64,000 bases of DNA. Origin: Wurfbainia villosa (taxonomy: Eukaryota > Streptophyta > Magnoliopsida > Zingiberales > Zingiberaceae). How positions within the stretch are numbered: position 1 is the first letter of the stretch; each line of letters opens with the position of its first letter. The translations under genes and the position numbers were made by a program. The stretch spans positions 41,843,335-41,907,334 of the forward strand of contig CM046003.1 of NCBI GenBank assembly GCA_025175895.1, read 5' to 3'. Below the pieces are notes generated by a model that did no database searches, had not been told where the DNA came from, and was given only the letters and a program-made list of their open reading frames with translations. Positions 57,941 to 64,000 of this stretch are shown here, piece by piece.

Positions 57941-58560
57941 GCGCGAGACTAGTTTTCGTGAGTTGAAGAGGAGATTGGTGTCGACGACATTATTGCCATC
58001 GAGGGACGATGGTTTCGCTTCTTTATACGATGCGCTCTCTGGTTTAGGCGTAGTATTGATGCAGCACGGCAGGGTAGTCTCCTATGCTTCTCGACAGTTG
58101 AAGGATCATGAGAAAAACTACCCAGTTCACGATTTAGAGTTTGCCGCTATTATCTATGCCTTGAAGATTTGGAGGCATCATTTATATGGTATTACGCTTG
58201 AGATTCTATGATCATAAGAGTCTCAAATATCTGCTTACATGTATGAACTCAATCTCCGAGAGAAGATGGATGGAGTTCCCCGAAGGATTATGACTGCATC
58301 ATCACCTACCATCCAGGGAAAGCCAATGTGGTTGCCGATGCACTTAGCCGGAAGTCCCGAGGGACTTTAGCTTCTTTCCGAGTTTTGGTCACGGATTTGA
58401 TTCAGGGTTTCTCTGAGTTGAGCTTAGAGGAGCAGGGACCGACAGAGCAGGGCGTTCTAGTTACCATGGTTGCTCACTGCCTATCCGACGAGTCCGGGAG
58501 GCCTGTGCGATGATCAAGGCATTTACTGATTCATTGGTAGTCGATCACCGGGACGACCGA
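57941..58560 (+). pseudogene. gypsy RNase H, element I
   Basis: Open piece 57963-58211 with DALSGLGVVLMQHGRVVSYA, SRQLKDHEKNYPVHDLE and WRHHLYG, the classic gypsy RNase H. After a break, YHPGKANVVADALSRKS (about 58310-58355) marks its end, followed by the linker to integrase. Confidence 0.85.
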
Positions 58561-59752
58561 GTTCACCCTAGATGATGAGGGTATTATATATTTCCGAGGT
58601 AGATTATGTGTACCTCACCACCTTATGGAGGAGTTACTACAGGGAGGCACATCGCTCTTGATTTGCGATCCACCCAGGCGGAACCCGTATGTATCGAGAT
58701 TTAAAGCGGTTGTATTGGTGGAACGGTATGAAGAAAGACATCGCGGATTTTGTAGCTAGATGTCTGATTTGTCAGCAGGTCAAGGCTGAGCACCAGAGAC
58801 CAGCTGGATTACTTCAGAGGATTCCTATTCCTGAGTGGAAGTGGGATCATATTACTATGGATTTTGTGATGGGTTTGCCTAGGACACGTCAAGGTCATGA
58901 CGCGATTTGGGTAGTCGTAGATCGACTAACCAAATCCGCGCACTTCTTATCGATTCTAAGACCGACTCTGGATCGGTTGCGAGCTATATTGTCGGAGATC
59001 ATCGATTGCATGGTGTTCCGCTTGAGCATTATATCGATAGAGATCCCCGTTTCACGCCTAGGTTCGCAAAGTCCGCAGCAGAGCTTTTAGGCACACGGCT
59101 TTAGTATCGCATTCCATCCGCAGAGATGGATACGAGTGGACCATTCGACACTAGAGGATTTTCTTGAGGTCCTGTGTTAAAGATTTGGAGGCAATCGGGA
59201 GGATCATTTATGTTAGTGGAATTCGCTACAATAATAGCTTATCATTCTATTTATCCAAATGGCCCCGTATGAGGCATTGTATGGTAGGCGTTGTCGTACA
59301 CCCACCCTCCGGGAGGAGGTTGGGGAGGCCTTGCTAGGACCCCAGAGAGCCTGGGTGATGAGGCAGAGTTGGTCCGCACTATCGACGAGGATGACAGAGG
59401 CGCAGGATCGCCGTAAGAGTTATGCAGATCGTGAGCGGAGACCTTTGGAGTTCTCTGTTGGTGATCATGTATTCTCGCGAGTTTCACCTACGAAAGGGGT
59501 GAAGAGGTTTGACTCCGTGGTAAGCTTGCTCCTAGATATATCGGTCCGCTTTGAGATTTTGGAGAGGATCGGAGCAGCTTGCTTATCGCCTAGCGCTACC
59601 CCATCTTTGACGAGTATACATGATGTATTCCATGTGTCTATGCTGAGGAAGTATGTGCGATTCTACACATATTCTATCGATGTATCAGTTCCATTCAACT
59701 CGATGCTACGACGCAGAGGTTCCATGATTTTGATTTCAAGGAACGCATAGCC
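58561..59752 (+). pseudogene. gypsy integrase, element I
   Basis: An open frame (58689-59090) starts inside the HHCC domain (LKRLYWWNGMKKDIADFVAR, CLICQQVKAEHQRP) and enters the core with the first Asp (TMDFVMGLPRTRQGHDA, WVVVDRLTKSAHF). The second Asp and Glu region (about 59040-59170) is shifted. MAPYEALYGRRCRTP at 59259 and the GPY-like module (FSVGDHVFSRVSPTKGV, about 59450) lead to the chromodomain. Confidence 0.87.
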
Positions 59753-59866
59753 ATGAACAAGGTTGTGCGACTTGTCAAGGTCGGGTGGAGTCACCACACC
59801 GACGAGGAGGCTACTTGGGAGCTCGAGGAAACGATCAGAGCTCAATACCCCCACTTGTTTACTTGA
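59753..59866 (+). pseudogene. chromodomain at the C-terminus of integrase, element I
   Basis: 37 codons in one frame to a TGA: MNKVVRLVKVGWSHHTDEEA then TWELEETIRAQYPHLF. This is the chromodomain-like tail of plant chromoviruses (VKVLW...EEATWE type), thought to guide integration to heterochromatin through histone marks. It is preserved better than the rest of Pol. Confidence 0.8.
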
Positions 59867-59950
59867 GGTACGTGAGGTATATTTTCAGTACTTGTGGTAT
59901 TTCTTACTCGTTGTGCACCTGAGTAGGAAATTTGGGGACCAAATTTTTAT

Positions 59951-59963
59951 TAGTGGGGGAGAA
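59951..59963 (+). other. polypurine tract of element I
   Basis: TAGTGGGGGAGAA immediately before the right LTR. Confidence 0.85.
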
Positions 59964-62364
59964 TGTTAAATACGGGGATTTAAAAACCCTAAATTAAAAG
60001 GCCCAATACTTAAGGAAATAATTCTGGAAATTTTTCGAGATTTTTAGGGAATTTTAGGAATTTTTCTGGAATTAAACGGACTCTGTACGAGATTTTTACG
60101 GGGATAAAATAGATAGGCCTTATTTAAGGGGGGTATTAACCTAAACCGGTAACCCTAAGTTTTATTTCTTTTTCTATTTCTTTTTTTTTCCCCGCCGCGC
60201 CGCAACCCTTCCCTTCGGCAATTCCTCGCGCGAGCCCTCTCCATCGCCGGCGACGCCGCTTCTTCTTCACGGCCGTGGCGACCTTCTCCAGCGTCTACCG
60301 CGGCACTGACGCCGGTGATTTGACTTCTTCTCCGCCCGAGCTCGAGCCTTCTTCCTCATGGCCCAAACCGGCCGCGTGACCCGCGCCCTCTTCCCTTCGG
60401 CTGTCTGACGCTTAGGCGCCGGGCCGCCACAACGCGTTGCCTTCCGCCCGCTGCTTCTCCGTGCGCTCGTCTACGACCACCGCGCCGCTCGCCCTTCTCG
60501 CCGTGGTCGGAGTATGTCTGGTCTCTTTGTGGATTGCTTGGGTTGGTGTTTCACGGCTGTGGTCGGCTGAGAGGGGCTATGAGAGTTTATTGGGGGTGTT
60601 GTGCGGTTAGGGTTGGAGGTGGTCGTTCAAGGATTGGCTGTGAACAATCTTTGAGACACTGTAAATTGAGTTGGGGATCTAATTTGGGAAAGGAATGGCT
60701 GTCGATGGAATTTCTAGGGTGGGTAAGCTTGATTGGTCGATTTGGGTTGATTCCAGAGTTATTCGGGTGTTGATCGGTTGATTTGTATGATATTTGGAGG
60801 ATATGAGATTTGGGTTTAATTGGGATATAAAGGAAATCGATTTATTATTCGATTTGTTGTTGAATTATATATTTTGTGCTTGACTATAATTACGCTATAT
60901 GCAGGTTTCGGTCACGAGCCAGGTCCCCAGTCGTGACGATTCAGTTCTTCTTGCGGATATATTTTCAGGCGGGTATTTTGACTTAACATTTTGATTAAGT
61001 CAAATTGATATGCTAGTTAGGATAGCTTACAATAATTTTTCATGTTTATATGCCTAGTATGTTTTTGGTGCCTACTAGATACATGCATGTGATAGGATAT
61101 GATTATATTTACCTGTTTGATTTGGATCATAGTATGTGGATTAGGGATATGTACATATTGGTTGTACATATCATTCAGATAGGTATATTATGAGTAGGAT
61201 TTACATGCTTTAGTATCATGCACCATTTTCGCATGATTGCATGCTACCGGACGGTTCCATTATTGTTGAGCCCGCAGTTTAGTTACATGGCTCGCACACA
61301 CGCCACTCATGGGTTAGTGGTACATCGAGGGTGTGTGCAGCTGTTCGTCAGTTCGCCGGTCCGGGCCATGGGTAGCGATCGAGGCGGCGTGGTAGCGGGG
61401 TGGATCCTCCTCCGCCTATGACACTGTGAGATGAGAGCTTAGCTCCCACTATGTTTGGGGCAGGAGGATAGGTGTACTGACAAAGATCCTCGTCCACTCT
61501 GGCCACTCAGAGCAAAGTGATGACAGAGTGCATTGTCATAGCCCTACCCACTCGGCTTCACCATTGGCAGGGAGGCTACGATCAAGGCCAGGTGACCATG
61601 TCATTGGCACGACATGCATTTCAGACCGATTGCATTTTGTATTGTGTTTGCTGCATTATTGTATTGATGCCTTGGATGTGCATATGATTGTCATGCATAC
61701 AGGATACATGTTTATATATGGTCAGGACTCTATTACTTCTAGTCAGGCACATGCTCCTATATCAGGGTAGGAGATTCAGGTAAGTACAGTCATTTTGTAT
61801 TTCTTGCTTGCATACCCTATTTATGTGAGATCAGCATCGCATGATATTTTATTGTTAGCTATACTGATTTTGCATATCTACTATACCCGCAGAGTTCTTT
61901 GAACTCACCCGCTGATTTATATCTATTTCGTGGATGAAGTTGTCAGAGAGTGCAATTCTTGGACCCCACTGTCGAGATATTTTATTTTTGGATATTTGCT
62001 TTATGGTTTGGATATTTTGGTTAGAAGACATGTATAAGTTTTGGAGATTGATTTGTATTTGGATTTTGGTGTCCTTGTGGATCTTATTCGGATTTTAGTT
62101 TGATTGGATTTTGTTGGTTATTCCTGCCCAGATGGCAGAAGGGGTAGGTTTAGTTATGATATTCTTTTGTGTATATCATTTGATTGTTGGCCTGAGGCCT
62201 GATTTATATAACTGCGTGTGAGTTTGGATTCCGGTCGTGTTGACCGATGTATAGTGGCCGTGTAGGCCTTGTATGAAAAATTTGGATTGTCACCCGTACA
62301 GGGGAGATGCTGCCGGATTTTAAATGGTGGGGTCTCCTTGGCGTGACGCTTTTTATTATAACCA

Positions 62365-62770
62365 GCCTGTTGGCGGAATTCGGCGACCCCTATTGGTCGA
62401 CGACCGTCGCCCCTGTTGGCGGAATTCGACGACCCCTATTGGTCGACGACCGTCGCCCCTGTTGGCCCGTCGTTACTCACCTGGACTTCCCACCCCTGGA
62501 AGTGGGTTTTTGCCTTCCCCAGGATTCGAACTCTAGACCTCCAGGCTAAGTACTAAAGTTTATGAATCCTGGTAACCAAGTGATTAAGGATCACTTGGTT
62601 ACCAGGATTCATAAACAATGCTTAGCTGAGGTCTAGAGTCGAATCTGAAAAAACCACTTCGGTGGGAAGTCCAGTGAGTAACGACGGCCACAGGGCGATG
62701 TCGACCAATAGGGTCATCGACTCGCTAACAGCAGCGACGGTCCGATCAATAGTCGCTCGCTTAACAGGCT
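62365..62770. mobile_element. foldback (long inverted repeat) element
   Basis: Outer ends GCCTGTT and AACAGGC; arms about 62365-62583 and 62588-62770 pair along their length around the centre CCAAGTGAT-TAAGG-ATCACTTGG, with the innermost ~50 bp almost perfect and the outer parts diverged. No coding capacity. Inner arms contain AGAGTTCGAATCC (minus strand, about 62520-62533) and TAGAGTCGAATCT, like a tRNA-derived B box. The target duplication is not clear. Confidence 0.75.
62366..62457 (+). repeat. 46-bp direct repeat in the left foldback arm
   Basis: Two units starting CCTGTTGGCGGAATTC at 62366 and 62412, and a third start at 62458. A decayed form of the same duplication can be traced in the right arm. 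Confidence 0.85.
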
Positions 62771-62783
62771 TGGCTACACTAAC

Positions 62784-63055
62784 AAACCCATTTTGTGATT
62801 TCTTTTCACACACAACATATAATTGGGAAAATTCATTATCATGTACATATAATTCCGTAATATGTTCAAAGTCAAGCAATTTAGTTTCAAATGTAGCAAG
62901 CAAATTATACATTCTCGAAAGTGCATATGCTACAACATTTGCCCTTCCTTGTTTGTGCTTAATCACATAAGAAAATTGTTCAAGAAATTCAACCCACTTG
63001 GCATTCCTTTTGTTGAGCTTCCCCTGCCCTTTCAAATACTTCAAAGATTCACTAT
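62784..63055 (-). pseudogene. gypsy RNase H end, element G
   Basis: On the minus strand LKYLKGQGKLNKRNAKWVEF, FLEQFSYVIKHKQGRANVVA and ALSRMYNLL: the C-terminal part of gypsy RNase H and the linker to integrase. The Asp of VADALSR is Tyr (VAYALSR). Cut by J at 63055 and by I at 62784. Confidence 0.88.
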
Positions 63056-63538
63056 TGTAGGGGATCCTTAGAAGCTAGAGGGGGGGGGGTGAATAGCTTG
63101 TATTCGTTTGTGATGGAATTTGTTCGCGTTCGTCTCTACAAAACTCGTTATGCATAGTGGAATATAGATAATAGTAATAATAAGAAACAAGACAAACACG
63201 AACACAAGAATATTTAACGTGGTTCGGAACCTCAAGATTCCTACTCCACAGTTGAGCTCAACGAGCTCTAGTGATGCACACGCAACCACTAATAAACTCT
63301 CATTCTCGGAACAATCCGGAGGTGAAGAAACCTCGTACAATAGTTTACAACAATAAACAAAATACAACAAGCAACTAATATGAAATACAATGCAATACAA
63401 GTAAAAAAAAACTTTACAAATGCCTTTGGATTGCTTGCTTTTGGTTGCTTGAAGAATAACCTTGGAGACCCTGATTTGCATCAACAAATCGCCCCAAGGA
63501 TGCTCAAGAACCGAATGTTTTTTCCTCCTCCACGAGCT

Positions 63539-63548
63539 CCATTTAAAG
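63539..63548 (-). promoter_or_regulatory. TATA box in LTR J
   Basis: CTTTAAATGG on the minus strand, in the position that CATAAAAGG has in the B LTRs. Confidence 0.55.
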
Positions 63549-63575
63549 CTTCTGCCTGGGCTGGAAAACGTCGAT

Positions 63576-63606
63576 CAGTCGACTGCTCGGGACCATCAGT
63601 CGACTG
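63576..63606 (-). promoter_or_regulatory. paired CAGTCGACTG palindromes in LTR J
   Basis: Perfect copies at 63576-63585 and 63597-63606, again 21 bp apart, with TATA box TTTAAATGG (63539-63548) 28 bp downstream on the minus strand. The spacer sequence differs from that in B, while sites and spacing are the same. Confidence 0.65.
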
Positions 63607-64000
63607 ATGCCACTGTTGTCGTGAGACAATGGCTAGATCCATGCTGGAAAGATCCAACAGATCCATCATCAGTCGACCGATCGAGCCTCCACTCGACTGC
63701 TAACTCCAACAGTCGAGTCATACTCCATTTTGTGTCCAAAAAATCGAGCACCGATCGATAACACGATCCGATCGATTGCTGGCCAATCACCGATCGCCTC
63801 ATCGGCGATTGCTAATCCGATCGCCTCCTTTGGCGCAATGATATCTATGCACTTCAATCAAACCCTAGTTGACTCACACTAGTCGACTGTCATATGACAC
63901 CAGTCTACTGGCACACCTCAAACATGAGGTTTTAACCTCAACCATGAGATTTAACCCAATTATGGTGCCTCTATACTTGCTAGAACACCCTTAGCCTAGA

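Larger units (their letters stand above)
52298..62778 (+). mobile_element. Ty3/gypsy chromovirus element I, Tekay-like
   Basis: 10.5 kb, LTRs starting TGTTAAATACGG, flanked by ctaac (52293-52297 and 62779-62783). Domain order Gag-zinc-PR-RT-RH-IN-chromodomain, and wording such as MYRDLKRLYWWNGMKKDI, fit the Tekay/Del chromovirus group. Coding is shredded by short indels. The right LTR carries a foldback sequence near its end. Confidence 0.92.
59964..62778 (+). repeat. right LTR of element I, with foldback insertion
   Basis: Matches the left LTR to about 62348 (GGCGTGAC), then a ~420-bp foldback, then ...TACA and target duplication ctaac at 62779. It lacks a 19-bp unit near 52398 that is repeated in the left LTR (TTTTTCTGGAATTTTTCTGG against one copy). 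Confidence 0.87.
33292..63055 (-). mobile_element. Ty3/gypsy element G, split into pieces
   Basis: Pieces from upstream to downstream on the minus strand: RNase H end (62784-63055), integrase zinc region (52059-52297), integrase core (44608-44762), integrase core to C-terminus (33616-34437), then the start of the 3' LTR (33673 down). Each gap is an LTR-element insertion with a perfect 5-bp duplication, and the reading frame continues across each gap. Integrase after RNase H defines Ty3/gypsy; the wording of the integrase fits the Reina-type chromovirus group. Gag, protease, RT and the 5' LTR lie beyond J and the window. Confidence 0.88.
63056..64000 (-). repeat. LTR J, B family, cut by window end
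   Basis: Reads on the minus strand; its 3' end (TAGAGACGAACGCG, C-run, GGATCC, CTACA) lies against G at 63055. Like the B LTRs it holds GGTTCCGAACCACGT, GAGCTCGTTGAGCTC, two CAGTCGACTG palindromes, a TATA box and CTAGGCTAAGGGT at the window end. Whether it is a solo LTR or part of a full element cannot be seen. Confidence 0.82.

Noticed and set aside
62519..62535. Possible tRNA gene fragment (AGAGTTCGAATCC)
   Set aside because: Only the T-arm-like part is present; no acceptor, D or anticodon arm can be formed. Kept only as a hint of SINE origin.

Overview
The window is plant nuclear DNA, almost entirely nested LTR retrotransposons, with one recognisable host gene. A flowering plant is indicated by Ty1/copia and Ty3/gypsy (chromovirus) elements primed by initiator-Met tRNA (TGGTATCAGAGC-type sites) and by a plant-type tetraspanin exon. 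The GC-rich first exon and the mix of element families lean towards a monocot, but that is inference. I see no bacterial genes, operons, CRISPR arrays or intact non-coding RNA genes.

Layout, with my labels. (1) 1-7112: copia element A (+), cut by the window start, full of stops. (2) 7458-28747: an older ~1.3 kb LTR-like repeat (E1) broken by two insertions: D (7480-12584, 5-bp target duplication atatg) and B (12991-27874, aatat). B is itself broken by a full-length copia element C (17238-26370, agaag). B and D carry gag remnants but no recognisable pol. (3) 28748-32209: a small single-copy island holding exon 1 of a tetraspanin gene (minus strand, 30887-31420), four tandem ~115-bp repeats and a MITE. 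No second exon is visible. (4) 32210-33291: E2, an inverted relative of E1. (5) 33292-63055: a Ty3/gypsy element G (minus), split by several insertions: solo LTR F1 (tcatc) that contains copia element F2 (ggata); copia element H (taaag); and chromovirus I (ctaac, Tekay-like with a chromodomain), whose right LTR carries a ~400-bp foldback. (6) 63056-64000: LTR J (minus), same family as the B LTR, inserted in G and cut by the window end.

A, C, F1, F2 and H belong to one copia lineage: related LTR starts (TGTTAGTG), the same Gag-Pol and the same leader repeats. Nothing here looks able to transpose alone. F2 is the best preserved but lacks half of its 3' LTR and part of RNase H; H has lost RT and RNase H; C, H and I carry many short indels; A carries mostly point-mutation stops.

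The points I consider most worth following: a conserved promoter layout in the B/J LTRs (two palindromic CAGTCGACTG decamers 21 bp apart, TATA box 28 bp downstream); leader repeats shared by the TGTTAGTG copia family; an insertion of that family into its own solo LTR; the orphan tetraspanin exon between inverted repeats; and a short-indel pattern that may be assembly error in methylated repeats.
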